Source of the DNA: Phycisphaerales bacterium
GTDB taxonomy: Bacteria; Planctomycetota; Phycisphaerae; Phycisphaerales; SM1A02
Assembly (NCBI GenBank): GCA_009691725.1
Contig: SIAP01000002.1
Location: 80,422-144,421 of the forward strand
Reading direction: 5' to 3'
Length of the DNA: 64,000 bases
Below, in pieces: positions 37,790 through 46,611 of the stretch (position 1 is its first letter; each line of letters starts with the position of its first letter). The notes under the pieces were generated by a model, which worked only from the letters and a program-made list of their open reading frames with translations, had not been told where the DNA came from and made no database searches. The translations under genes and the position numbers were made by a program.

Positions 37790-38515
37790 CTAGTCAAGAA
37801 ACACCGCATTTGCATAGACCTTCTGGACATCGTCGTTCTCCTCCAAAGCTTCGATCAATCGTGTGACCTGTACGCCGCGCTCTGGGCTCACCTCCACTGT
37901 TGTGGACGGTACCCACATCACCTGAGTCTCCGATGGCGCTGCCTTCAATAACTCGAGTGCCTCGTTCACGGCAGCAATGTTTCCCGGAATACACGTGACA
38001 TGCCACGCCCCGTCATCGTTGGTGACATCATCGGCGCCTGCACTCAGTACGGCGTCCATCAGGCGCTCCTCTTCGATGAGAGTTGCATCCACCGTGAGCA
38101 CTCCCAGCAACTGGAATCCAAAGGCAACCGAACCTGGAACTCCAAGATTCCCGCCATTCTTGTCAAAGATCACGCGAATGTCACCGGCGGTGCGATTGAG
38201 ATTGGAAGTCAGGCACTCCACGATCACCGCGACGCCTCCAGCTCCATATCCCTCGTATCGAATCGTGTGAAACGTCTCTCCGTCGAGACCGCCTGCACCC
38301 TTCTTGACCGCCTTCTCGATCGTGTCGCGTGGCATGTTCGCCGCCTTCGCTTCCTCGATGGCCAATCGCAGTGTGGAGTTGAATCGAACGTCACCACCAC
38401 CAGCACGCGCTGCAACACTGATGGCCCGCCCAACCTTTGACCAGACCTTGCCACGCTTGGCATCCACCACGGCCTTGCGGCGCTTGATGTTCTTCCATGC
38501 ACTATGTCCAGCCAT
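37790..38515 (-). CDS. yebC: YebC/PmpR (TACO1-like) protein
   Basis: A 241-residue member of the YebC family, recently linked to relief of ribosome stalling at proline stretches and also described as a DNA-binding regulator. It begins MAGHSAWKNIKRRKAVVDAKRGK, has NMPRDTIEKAVKKG, the YEGYGAGGVAVIVECLTSNLNRT segment and KNGGNLGVPGSVAF (one of the family's most conserved stretches). Full length. The proteome here contains long Pro-Ala tracts (at 8402-9292 and the TonB-like protein), which would fit a need for such a factor. Confidence 0.95.
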   Translation of the reverse strand: MAGHSAWKNIKRRKAVVDAKRGKVWSKVGRAISVAARAGGGDVRFNSTLRLAIEEAKAANMPRDTIEKAVKKGAGGLDGETFHTIRYEGYGAGGVAVIVECLTSNLNRTAGDIRVIFDKNGGNLGVPGSVAFGFQLLGVLTVDATLIEEERLMDAVLSAGADDVTNDDGAWHVTCIPGNIAAVNEALELLKAAPSETQVMWVPSTTVEVSPERGVQVTRLIEALEENDDVQKVYANAVFLD

Positions 38516-38554
38516 GGGATGCTCAGGAGAACAACGAGTGGGTCAACGAGTGGC

Positions 38555-39295
38555 TCAATGTCCGCGCGCGGCGGTCTTGGCTTTTGGTTTCGCCTTCGCT
38601 GCCGAAGCGGCAGATGCAGCTGCAGCACCGCGTGGCAACTTGATTGCCTCACGAGTTTTTCGCGCAACGTCTGCCTTGCCTGACTTATGGAAGGCGTCAA
38701 CTGCAGCGGAGAGGGCAAAGTGCATCTCGCGCGATCGATCGCTCTTGAACTTCTTCGCGAAGATTTCGGTCAGCGCACTCGGCTTGATCGGCTCCGTGAG
38801 GACTTCATAGTGCGTCAACAGGTCAATCGTTGCCCAATCGATTGGCACGAGCGCAACCTCAAATCCCAGCAGCATGCAGCGCGAGACGACAAAAGTCGGC
38901 ATTCCCTCGAGATTCTCCAGATAGGTGCGCACATCGCGCTTCGGCTTGCCAACAAGTTGCTCGAGTCCCACTCTGTGATGTCGTCGAAAGAGATCAAAGA
39001 GCGTCATCCGTAATCTTCGCATCCGTTCAAATCCGTCTGGATACTTCGTGCCAATCGTCTCGACCATTTCCTCGACGAGGTTCACTCGGAACTCGTTGAA
39101 GTCAACATTGCGAGTACGAATCCGTTGCAACGCAGTATCTGCCATGTCGGTCGTTGCGTCGTAAAGCAGCGACGAATGCAGCATCAGTGCAAGCAGATCC
39201 GACGAATTCGGTTCCTCGGTACGCGCCCGAGCACTATATTTTTTCACCAGCGAATTCAAACGGTTGATATTGAATGCAGGCTTCTTTTCAGTCAC
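38555..39295 (-). CDS. Unknown protein with possible endonuclease III-like HhH fold
   Basis: A 246-residue protein with a GTG start in a GTGA overlap with rbfA. The all-helical central part (residues 30-170) resembles HhH-GPD glycosylases: a hairpin-like segment LENLEGMPTFVVSRCMLLGF (127-146) followed by VPIDWATIDLL with Asp153 where the family has its catalytic Asp. The catalytic Lys of endonuclease III and the four iron-sulfur cysteines are absent. The C-terminus is an Ala/Lys-rich tail (225-246), like nucleic-acid-binding tails. Position between rbfA and yebC suggests a role with RNA or ribosomes rather than DNA repair; that is inference. Confidence 0.6.
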   Translation of the reverse strand: MTEKKPAFNINRLNSLVKKYSARARTEEPNSSDLLALMLHSSLLYDATTDMADTALQRIRTRNVDFNEFRVNLVEEMVETIGTKYPDGFERMRRLRMTLFDLFRRHHRVGLEQLVGKPKRDVRTYLENLEGMPTFVVSRCMLLGFEVALVPIDWATIDLLTHYEVLTEPIKPSALTEIFAKKFKSDRSREMHFALSAAVDAFHKSGKADVARKTREAIKLPRGAAAASAASAAKAKPKAKTAARGH

Positions 39296-39693
39296 GGGGA
39301 TACCTCTTCGATGGGTGCTATGAGTTCAAAGGTGAGTTGCGGCACACGTCGCAGACTCGTTGTTTCGCGAAGCGACGAACGGAAAAATCCAACCGCACTC
39401 TTGAGCGCAGCGAGTGAGAGCGGCCCTCGATCTGCGGGCAGCACTGACACCTTCGCCGTTGCATGGAGCAGGTCTGGACTCATCCGCACTTCGATGACAG
39501 AGACCATGCCCTGGAGACGGGGATCTGAAAGACCTCGGACGATGCGATCTTGCAATGCGCGTTGCAGCACGCTGGCGACTTGCGCAGGTCTGGAACTTGG
39601 AATCGCACCCCGGACACTGCCATCCGCAGCAAAGGATGTTCCCTGTGCCAGCCCAGCGGGAAGTCGTGGTCCTTTGGAGCGTCGCTCACGCAT
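39292..39693 (-). CDS. rbfA: Ribosome-binding factor A
   Basis: A 133-residue KH-fold protein that binds the immature 30S subunit and helps 16S rRNA 5'-end processing. Family features: RVASVLQRALQDRI-type helix, SDPRLQGMVSVIEVRMSPDLLHATAKVSVLP and the C-terminal LRETTSLRRVPQLTFELI. It has about 35 additional N-terminal residues, Arg- and Ser-rich. Its start overlaps the infB stop by 8 bp, the classical nusA-infB-rbfA order. Confidence 0.92.
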   Translation of the reverse strand: MRERRSKGPRLPAGLAQGTSFAADGSVRGAIPSSRPAQVASVLQRALQDRIVRGLSDPRLQGMVSVIEVRMSPDLLHATAKVSVLPADRGPLSLAALKSAVGFFRSSLRETTSLRRVPQLTFELIAPIEEVSP

Positions 39694-42487
39694 TGCCGCC
39701 CCCGAGCGGTCGAATTGTGACGGTGCGATAACACTCGATCACATCGCCTTCGCGAATATCGTCGTAGCCGTTGATCTTCATGCCGCACTCATTGCCTGCG
39801 CGCACTTCCTTGGCATCATCCTTGAATCGCTTGAGTTGTTCGAGGCGACGATCTTTCTCCACCACGATTCCATCACGCGTCACGCGGATCTGCGCATTTC
39901 GTTCGACCACGCCATCGGTGACATAGCAGCCCGCAATCGCGCCGACCTTGGTGATCTTGAAGACCGCACGAACATCGGCATGCCCAAGCACTTGGAGACG
40001 GACCTCTGGTTCGAGGAGGCCGCGGACTGCCTTTTCCATGTCATCGGTGAGTTGATAGATGACGTCATACATGCGGAGGTCAATCTTGCGAACCTCTGCG
40101 AGTTGTCGTGACTTGGCACTGCTAGTGACATTGAAACCAACGATGACTGCGCCAGTCGTCGCCGCCAATTCAACATCGCTCTCGTTGATTCCGCCGACTG
40201 CAGCATGCTTGATGGAAATGCTGACATCTTCCGCTTTGATTCGACCGAGGACGACCTTGAGAGTTTCGACAGATCCTTGCACATCGCCCTTGACAATCAG
40301 TGGCAGTTCCTTCTTCTTGGACTGTGCCATGGTTTCAAAAATGTTGTCGAGCGTGACCTTCGGCGCGGACAATTCACGATTGCGTTCAAACGCGCGTCGT
40401 TCAATGGCAGCAAGTTCTGCGGCCGCAAGACTGTCGACCACATAAAACTTGTCGCCCGCGTCGGGAAGCATGTCGATGCCAGAAACGGCCACCGGGAAGG
40501 TGGGATCTGCACTGTTGATTCGCGCGTTGGAACCATTCACGATGTCGCGCACCCTGCCAAACGCCCGACCAACCACCACAAAGTCGCCGCGCTTCAAGAC
40601 CCCCTCTTGCACCAGCAGTTGCGCGACAGAACCACGACCCTCTTCCATGCGTGCTTCGAGGACGGTGCCCTGCGCATTTCCCCCCCAGTCCGCCTTCAAC
40701 TCCAAGACATCCGCCTGCAACGCGATGAGTTCGAGCAACTCTGGAACTCCGGTGCCTTTCAGTCCACTCACCAATGCGATTTCAACATCGCCTCCCCACG
40801 GAACGGGATTCAATTCTTGCCCGGCGAGTTCTCCATAGATTCGCTGCAAGTTCTTCTCGTCGAACTCGGGTCGATCGATCTTGTTGAGCGCCACAATCAC
40901 CTTCACCTTGGCAGCCTTGATGTGGTTGATGCTCTCGATGGTTTGGGGCATGACGCCATCGACTGCATCGATCACCAACACGACGATGTCTGTGACCTTC
41001 GCGCCACGGGATCGCATGGCTGTGAAGGCCTCATGACCCGGTGTATCGATAAAGGTGATCGTCCTCGTGTGATCGCCGATCTCGACCGCCACCTGGAACG
41101 CGCGAGTGGACTGAGTGATGCCACCCGCTTCGCCTGCTGCAATCCTTGTGCTTCGGATTCGATCGAGCAGTGTTGTCTTGCCGTGATCGACATGTCCCAA
41201 GATCGTCACCACAGGGGGGCGCGCGCGCTCATCTGATCGAGTACGACTCGCGGCTCGTTCTTCGATCTCATCCGAGGCGGTCTTCGCGGCCTTGATCTCC
41301 ACTTCAAGGTTGAATTCCATCATCAACTCGGCGGCTTGTTCACCATTGAGCGCCGTGTTGATCGTGATTGGATTGCCGGAGAGGAGTGACTTCTTCATCA
41401 ATTCAGAAACCTTGACTCCAGTGAGCGCTGACAGTTCCTTGACCGAGACCGGGTCTGGAACTTGCACGGGACCTTGCGGCTTGGCGACAACTGTGCGCGC
41501 GTGCGAAGCATGCGAACGAGCATTCGTGACCGATCGGTGCTTTTTGAAGAACCCCGTCGCGCCTTCGATGCGACTTGCCCGATCAGCGAGATCTTTCGAT
41601 CGGAATCCATCGGGTCCAGTCTGTCCAGCACGACCCGTTCGACCCGAATCTGTCGGCCGACGATTTGCTGCGCCAGAACCGCCCCGAGTGCTGCCGCCCG
41701 CAGGTCGAGGAAACTGGCGCGGACCACTTGGGGGGCGAGGAGCTGGCACGTTGTCTGCGGCATCCACTCGGATCACCTTCGGTCCCGCGAGGGGGGTCTT
41801 TCCGGGCTGTTGGAGCAACTCCGCCGTGGGACGCGCACGAACCGGACGCGTCGGCACATTCATCGGCGCTGGAATAATCGGTGCGGGAGGCTTCACAGGC
41901 GCGACTGGTTTCACAGGCGCGACCGGTTTCTGCGAAGCAGTTGGCGCAGCTGGCGCACTTGGCGCCGCCGCTTCCTTTCCGGGAGCGAACGCAGTCGGCG
42001 ATTTCGTGGGCGCGACGAAAGGTGCGACAAAAGGTTCGACAGTTCGAATCCGCGTTGCTCCAGGCGATGCCGCAGTTGCGGGCTTCGGGGAAATGTTGGC
42101 GGATGTTGAAGTCGCAGGCGATGGCGTCGCAATCGGTTCAGTTGGAATCGGCGCCGAGATCGTGACCGAGCGAGTGATGGCGTCCTTCGCGGGTTCAGTG
42201 ACGAGATCGGGTTTTGCCGTCTTCTTCTTGGGAGTTGCGGCCTGTCCGCGTTTCTTTGCTGCGGAAATGTCGACGCTCTGTGCTGTTTCAGTTGCGGTTG
42301 ATGGACCGACGGCTCCGCCGAACCATTCCTTGATCGTCTCCGCCAATCCAGCTCCGATGGTTCCTTGTGGCGTGGTCACACCTTCGACACCTTCGAGGAG
42401 GCACTTCTCGATGATGTCCTTCGCGGTCACTCCGAGTTCTTTCGCGACCTGAGTGATGCGAATTTTCTTTACTGTGCTGGTCGCCAC
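39686..42487 (-). CDS. infB: Translation initiation factor IF-2
   Basis: A 933-residue GTPase that places initiator tRNA on the ribosome. The GTG start at 42487 has a GGAG ribosome binding site 7 nt upstream and begins directly with the IF2_N domain ([23 protein letters not shown]). Residues about 60-330 are a Pro/Ala/Lys-rich linker with small repeats ([11 protein letters not shown]), and a second IF2_N-like module ([23 protein letters not shown]) sits near 347-370. The G domain starts at GHVDHGKTT (431-439), with DTPGHEAF and NKIDRPE. Longer upstream readings are rejected as unlike the family. Confidence 0.96.
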   Translation of the reverse strand: MATSTVKKIRITQVAKELGVTAKDIIEKCLLEGVEGVTTPQGTIGAGLAETIKEWFGGAVGPSTATETAQSVDISAAKKRGQAATPKKKTAKPDLVTEPAKDAITRSVTISAPIPTEPIATPSPATSTSANISPKPATAASPGATRIRTVEPFVAPFVAPTKSPTAFAPGKEAAAPSAPAAPTASQKPVAPVKPVAPVKPPAPIIPAPMNVPTRPVRARPTAELLQQPGKTPLAGPKVIRVDAADNVPAPRPPSGPRQFPRPAGGSTRGGSGAANRRPTDSGRTGRAGQTGPDGFRSKDLADRASRIEGATGFFKKHRSVTNARSHASHARTVVAKPQGPVQVPDPVSVKELSALTGVKVSELMKKSLLSGNPITINTALNGEQAAELMMEFNLEVEIKAAKTASDEIEERAASRTRSDERARPPVVTILGHVDHGKTTLLDRIRSTRIAAGEAGGITQSTRAFQVAVEIGDHTRTITFIDTPGHEAFTAMRSRGAKVTDIVVLVIDAVDGVMPQTIESINHIKAAKVKVIVALNKIDRPEFDEKNLQRIYGELAGQELNPVPWGGDVEIALVSGLKGTGVPELLELIALQADVLELKADWGGNAQGTVLEARMEEGRGSVAQLLVQEGVLKRGDFVVVGRAFGRVRDIVNGSNARINSADPTFPVAVSGIDMLPDAGDKFYVVDSLAAAELAAIERRAFERNRELSAPKVTLDNIFETMAQSKKKELPLIVKGDVQGSVETLKVVLGRIKAEDVSISIKHAAVGGINESDVELAATTGAVIVGFNVTSSAKSRQLAEVRKIDLRMYDVIYQLTDDMEKAVRGLLEPEVRLQVLGHADVRAVFKITKVGAIAGCYVTDGVVERNAQIRVTRDGIVVEKDRRLEQLKRFKDDAKEVRAGNECGMKINGYDDIREGDVIECYRTVTIRPLGGGNA

Positions 42488-42555
42488 GAGTTGCTCCGAT
42501 AGAAGGGTTGGGATGAGGAATGATTCATTAGAGAAGACGCTCGTATCAGCGAGAA

Positions 42556-42595
42556 GATGCCCACGCCAACAGTCACTTGCACGGATGCGGGCATC
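42556..42595 (-). other. Stem-loop between nusA and infB
   Basis: GATGCCCGC and GTGGGCATC form a 9-bp stem with one G-U pair and a 22-nt loop, beginning inside the nusA stop codon on the transcript. No T run follows, so it is not an intrinsic terminator; it may be an RNA processing or stability element. Confidence 0.45.
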
Positions 42596-43922
42596 ATGAG
42601 TTGGTGGGTCCCAATCCAAGAATGTTGTCCGCCGCCGACTCGCTCTGTTGATCCGTTGCCGCCGCTGGAATTGCTGGACCGCCACCGAGAAGTGCGTCCA
42701 CGACCGCACCCTCTTGTGCCTGCAGCAGTTCGGCGGCGGTGCGATCGCGCTGCATTTCCTCTGCCACAATTTTCGCGCGGTCAGAACATGCGTCCACCAC
42801 CTGCGTCGCCAGCTCGTCGGTCATGCCGCACTCGGCAACCAAACTGGCTTCACCGATCTCCTCAACATCAAAGACGCTAATCATGCCGAGCGCACCCATG
42901 CGATCGAGCATCTCATCTGTTGCGCCCTCCACGGATTTCACAGCAGCCTGCAGCGTCTGCAAACCCTTCTCAAATTCGGGTGGTGTGAGGATGTCGACAT
43001 CCCATCCAGTCAAGCGGGCTGCGAGGCGAACATTCTGCCCGCGACGACCGATGGCAAGCGAAAGTTGATCTTCGCGAACAATGATGGTCGCACGGCCGAG
43101 TTCGAAACACAGACTGACTTCTTCGACTTCGGCGGGCTTGAGCGCATTCGAGATGAGCACCTGGCTGGACTCGTTCCATCGCACGATGTCAATCTTTTCG
43201 CCACCGAGTTCATCAACGATGTTGCGAATTCGCGAACCACGAACTCCCACGCAAGCGCCGACCGCGTCGACCTTGGAATCGACCGACGACACAGCGAGTT
43301 TGGTCCGAAACCCAGGCTCGCGCGACATCGCCTTGATCTCAATCGTCCGTTCTGCAACCTCTGGCACTTCAGACTCGAACAGTCGGCGAATGAAATCGGG
43401 GTGAGCGCGGCTCATGACGATCTTGACTTGGCTTCCAGCGTCCCGCACATCCAACAGGATGCATCGGACGCGGTCCCCTGCCTGAAACTGCTCGCCCGGA
43501 ATCTGCTCGCTTTTTGGCATGAAACCCTCGGCGCGTTCAAGTTGGACGATGAGCGCATTGCCTTCGTACCGTTGGGCGACTCCGGTGACAAGCTCTCCTT
43601 GTCGCTTTGAAAACTCCTCGAGCAATGACACGCGTTCATTTTCGCGGAAGCGTTGAATCATGACCTGCTTCGCAGTTTGGGCTGGAATGCGACCGAGTTT
43701 CTCGAGTGGGATGACTTCGCGGGTTCCCTCGTCGGTATTGCGCCAGAGTGAAATCGAGCCACCCAATCGGTCGATTTCGCAGCCGAATTCATCGTCCAAC
43801 TCGGAGTTGAAGTGCTTGCGGGCAGCGCTCACCATCGCGAGTTCGAGATCCTGAACGAGCAGTTCACGGTCGATGTTTCGATCGCGGGCCACTGAGTCAA
43901 GGAGACGGATAATTTCATTCAT
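42594..43922 (-). CDS. nusA: Transcription termination/antitermination factor NusA
   Basis: A 442-residue RNA polymerase-associated factor. N-terminal domain MNEIIRLLDSVARDRNIDRELLVQDLELAMVSAARKH, then an S1 domain (about 110-175; GELVTGVAQRYEGNALIVQL), KH1 and KH2 (VDAVGACVGVRGSRIRNIVDELGGEKIDIV, LSLAIGRRGQNVRLAARLTGWDVDI) and a C-terminal HhH-like domain (EMLDRMGALGMISVFDVEEIGEASLVAECG). It heads the nusA-infB-rbfA operon. The usual upstream partner rimP is not present; the upstream stretch is a long leader with an attenuator-like hairpin. Confidence 0.95.
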   Translation of the reverse strand: MNEIIRLLDSVARDRNIDRELLVQDLELAMVSAARKHFNSELDDEFGCEIDRLGGSISLWRNTDEGTREVIPLEKLGRIPAQTAKQVMIQRFRENERVSLLEEFSKRQGELVTGVAQRYEGNALIVQLERAEGFMPKSEQIPGEQFQAGDRVRCILLDVRDAGSQVKIVMSRAHPDFIRRLFESEVPEVAERTIEIKAMSREPGFRTKLAVSSVDSKVDAVGACVGVRGSRIRNIVDELGGEKIDIVRWNESSQVLISNALKPAEVEEVSLCFELGRATIIVREDQLSLAIGRRGQNVRLAARLTGWDVDILTPPEFEKGLQTLQAAVKSVEGATDEMLDRMGALGMISVFDVEEIGEASLVAECGMTDELATQVVDACSDRAKIVAEEMQRDRTAAELLQAQEGAVVDALLGGGPAIPAAATDQQSESAADNILGLGPTNS

Positions 43923-44119
43923 GGGATCAGTCCTTTCAAATTGTCACCGCGAATAAAAAAGGTCATGAGCGCCGCGGTAGCGATCATGACCCGTCCGACT
44001 GCGCTCGCAGAATCGGTCAACCCATATGGGTCTCCGACGATGCGATCGCCCTTGCCGATACCACCTGCGAATGGACGCAACAGCGCGTCATACGCAGGTA
44101 CGAGAAGCCGAATTGACAC
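43919..44119 (-). other. Possible upstream ORF (66 codons) in the nusA leader
   Basis: A GTG-initiated open frame whose TGA overlaps the nusA ATG as ATGA, the same coupling used elsewhere in this window. Its product (MSIRLLVPAYDALLRPFAGG...) matches no family I know and no good ribosome binding site precedes it. The attenuator hairpin lies within it. It may be chance, or a translated leader that controls hairpin formation. Confidence 0.3.
43955..43991 (-). terminator. Intrinsic terminator / attenuator in the nusA leader
   Basis: On the minus strand GGTCATGA and TCATGACC pair perfectly (43984-43991 with 43961-43968). After a 1-by-1 mismatch the stem continues with CGC/GCG, leaving a 7-nt loop. 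It is followed immediately by TTTTTTATT. This is a full Rho-independent terminator shape, placed about 33 nt before the nusA start and downstream of its promoter, so it should reduce or gate transcription of the operon. Confidence 0.8.
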
Positions 44120-44205
44120 GAGCCAAGAAAATCATCTGCATGGTCGCTCTCAAGAGTGCGGCGGACAAGGGACGGACGGGTTCCTGCGGAGTTCATCCCC
44201 ACAGG

Positions 44206-44241
44206 AGGAACCATTGTAGTGCAAGAACCCCCATTTTTCAA
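44206..44241 (-). promoter_or_regulatory. Sigma-70 promoter of the nusA-infB operon
   Basis: On the minus strand TTGAAA (44236-44241) and TACAAT (44213-44218) are spaced by exactly 17 bp, a near-consensus promoter. Transcription would start near 44206, giving a leader of about 280 nt before nusA. The 354-bp gap between nusA and dsbD contains this promoter, the leader with its hairpin, and the small upstream ORF. An inverted repeat (GGTTCCT/AGGAACC at 44179-44185 and 44206-44212) overlaps the predicted start site. Confidence 0.7.
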
Positions 44242-44276
44242 GCCTTCCCCTCGATGACCTGCGAGTCGCTCGTACG

Positions 44277-46289
44277 ATGGGTCAAATGGCGAGTCGAGTG
44301 TGGATCCTGCTGTGGATGATTTTCGGATGGACTTCGACGACGCACGCCCACGGTGCGATCCCCAACTCGATCCCCAACTCGATTCAAGATTCGATGCAAG
44401 ACTCCGCGTCCGTGGTTCAGGTGCAGGTGATCGCACCGCAGGAATCCTTCGCCCCGGGTGCCGAACTCCCCATCGCCATTGTGCTCAATATCAAGGCGGG
44501 CTGGCACATCTGGACGAATGACCGAGAACGCCCAGACGACATTGCGCTCTTCGACGGAGCAGTGTTGACTTCGGTCAGCATGAGGGGTGGAGGCGGGGTT
44601 GTCAGACCGGCGCGCGCGGATGGTTCGGGGTGGATGACAGATGACCGAGACGATTCATTCGCCCCCATCTTGGCACAGTGGCCGCCGTTTCACGCGGTCA
44701 GCGCAGATGTGGGAGAGGGCGCACAGAAATACGCTGTATTCGATGGACAATCGGTGGTATTCGTCCCGCTCTCGATCGCGCGGGACGCACCAACCGGATC
44801 CAGAACCATCTCGTTTCGACTCGAATTGCAGGCCTGCACTGCAACGACCTGCGTTGCGCCGGCGATGATCGATGTCACGATTCCCATCAACATCGCCGTG
44901 GGAGGCGTCGACGGACCTCCAAATCCGCTCTTCAATTCGTTCGATTCGACGATTCTTGCCGAGATTCACGGCGGCGAACCGCTGCCGACCACGATTGCAT
45001 TTGACTTCTTCGACTTTCACTTTTCCATCGACCCGCAGGGAAGCGGGTTTCTTGTACTCCTTGTCATCTCCGCACTCGGTGGCTTGCTGCTCAATTTCAC
45101 ACCGTGCGTGTTGCCGGTCATCCCACTGAAGATCATGGGACTCGCGAGGTCCGCAGGGAATCGACGCCGCTGCGTTGTGCTCGGCATCGCGCTCTCGTGT
45201 GGCGTGGTGGCCTTTTGGATCGCACTTGGAATTGCAGTGGCACTCGTCGCTGGCTTCACCAGTTCGAGCCAGCTCTTTCAGTACCCGCTCTTCACCATCG
45301 GTGTCGGCGCGATCATCGCAATCATGGCTGTTGGAATGTGCGGGTTCTTTTCTATCCCGCTCCCGCAGTCGATTGCGGGAATCGATTTCCGCCATGACAC
45401 CATCGCAGGATCCACCGGATTTGGAGTCATGACCGCAGTGCTTTCGACTCCCTGCACTGCACCACTCATGGGCGCGGCTGCTGCATGGGCCGCAACGCAG
45501 TCGCCATGGATCGTGCTGGTCGTCTTCGGCACGATCGGTTTCGGAATGGCGCTCCCCTACTTGTTTCTAAGCGCATTCCCACAACTCGTCAGTCATGTTC
45601 CCAAGAGCGGTCCGGCGAGCGATCTCGTCAAGCAGACCATGGGACTCCTGTTGTTGGCTGCTGCGGCATACTTCGTTGGAGCTGGAGTGTCAGGATGGAT
45701 GGTCGCACCGCCAGAGCCGCCATCAAACTCGTACTGGTGGGCGGTGTCGGTGCTGGGTATCGCTGCAGGATGCTGGCTCTTCTGGCGAACGCTTCGAATC
45801 ACTCCGCGCCGAAGACTTCGCGCTGGATTCTGCTCGCTTGGAGTCGTGATCGCACTTGCCAGCGCAGGCGTCGGTATTCGCCTGACCGATCACGGGAAGA
45901 CCGATTGGGTCTATTACACGCCAGATCGGCTCGCTGATGCTCTCGCAGGCGACGAACCGATCATGTTGGATTTCACGGCGGAATGGTGTCTCAATTGCAA
46001 GACGCTCGAGAAGGCAGTGCTTGAAAGTCACGCAGTGCTGGAGCGACTGGACGCGGGCGGAGTTCGAACCATCAAGGTGGACCTCACTGGGAACAACGAA
46101 CCCGGTCGCGCTCTTCTGAAGGCGCATGGTCGTGTCACGATTCCGCTGCTAGTGATTCTTGCTCCAGATGGAACCCCGCAGGGTACGGAGATCTTCAAGA
46201 GCGACGCCTACACACCAGGCGAAGTTGTGGATGCGATCGACAGGGCTGCCCGCACGGCCACTCAAGGAGAATCGAAGTCGGTGCGGTGA
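44277..46289 (+). CDS. dsbD: Thiol:disulfide interchange protein DsbD-like
   Basis: Carries electrons from cytoplasmic thioredoxin across the membrane to periplasmic thiol proteins, for example for cytochrome c maturation. It has a signal peptide (VWILLWMIFGWTSTTHAHG), a periplasmic alpha domain with CTATTC (Cys187, Cys192), an eight-helix CcdA-like beta domain with NFTPCVLP (Cys277) and LSTPCTAP (Cys393), and a C-terminal thioredoxin domain with AEWCLNCK (Cys571, Cys574). All six redox cysteines are present. Short repeats (PNSIPNSIQDSMQDS) follow the signal peptide. It is divergent from nusA. The 670 residues are somewhat longer than E. coli DsbD. Confidence 0.93.
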   Translation: MGQMASRVWILLWMIFGWTSTTHAHGAIPNSIPNSIQDSMQDSASVVQVQVIAPQESFAPGAELPIAIVLNIKAGWHIWTNDRERPDDIALFDGAVLTSVSMRGGGGVVRPARADGSGWMTDDRDDSFAPILAQWPPFHAVSADVGEGAQKYAVFDGQSVVFVPLSIARDAPTGSRTISFRLELQACTATTCVAPAMIDVTIPINIAVGGVDGPPNPLFNSFDSTILAEIHGGEPLPTTIAFDFFDFHFSIDPQGSGFLVLLVISALGGLLLNFTPCVLPVIPLKIMGLARSAGNRRRCVVLGIALSCGVVAFWIALGIAVALVAGFTSSSQLFQYPLFTIGVGAIIAIMAVGMCGFFSIPLPQSIAGIDFRHDTIAGSTGFGVMTAVLSTPCTAPLMGAAAAWAATQSPWIVLVVFGTIGFGMALPYLFLSAFPQLVSHVPKSGPASDLVKQTMGLLLLAAAAYFVGAGVSGWMVAPPEPPSNSYWWAVSVLGIAAGCWLFWRTLRITPRRRLRAGFCSLGVVIALASAGVGIRLTDHGKTDWVYYTPDRLADALAGDEPIMLDFTAEWCLNCKTLEKAVLESHAVLERLDAGGVRTIKVDLTGNNEPGRALLKAHGRVTIPLLVILAPDGTPQGTEIFKSDAYTPGEVVDAIDRAARTATQGESKSVR

Positions 46290-46293
46290 TCGA

Positions 46294-46611
46294 ATGGGCG
46301 ACTTCCGATACACGGTCACCGCAACATTTCCTACTCGCACCCTCGCGCTGGAGTGGTTGGAGTGGATGCAACTGGAGCATCTGCACGACGTCTTGCACGC
46401 GGGAGCGCGGGACGCAGAAATCGTGCGTGTTGACGGGGAGTCTCATCGACTCGAGGTGCGATACGTCTTTCAAGATCGCGCTGCATACGAACGATATGTG
46501 CACGATCACGCGCCGAGACTTCGCGCTGCCGGACTGACACGATTCGCGCCAGAATGTGGCATCACCTACGAGAGAACTTCGGGCGAATGTGTGCTCGCAC
46601 TTCCCCAGTGA
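46294..46611 (+). CDS. DUF4286 family protein
   Basis: A 105-residue protein 4 bp after dsbD. The pattern RYTVTATFPTRTLALEWLEWMQLEHLHDVL, then RLEVRYVFQDRAAYERYVHDHAPRLRAAGLTRF, is that of DUF4286, small ferredoxin-like-fold proteins of unknown function. Start ATG at 46294; a longer reading would overlap dsbD in another frame. Its last 50 bp overlap the 3' end of the convergent O-antigen-ligase-like gene. Confidence 0.85.
   Translation: MGDFRYTVTATFPTRTLALEWLEWMQLEHLHDVLHAGARDAEIVRVDGESHRLEVRYVFQDRAAYERYVHDHAPRLRAAGLTRFAPECGITYERTSGECVLALPQ

Noticed and set aside
39125..41236. Two long plus-strand open frames opposite infB
   Set aside because: They are mirror frames of the IF-2 GTPase and C-terminal domains, which are strongly conserved on the minus strand.
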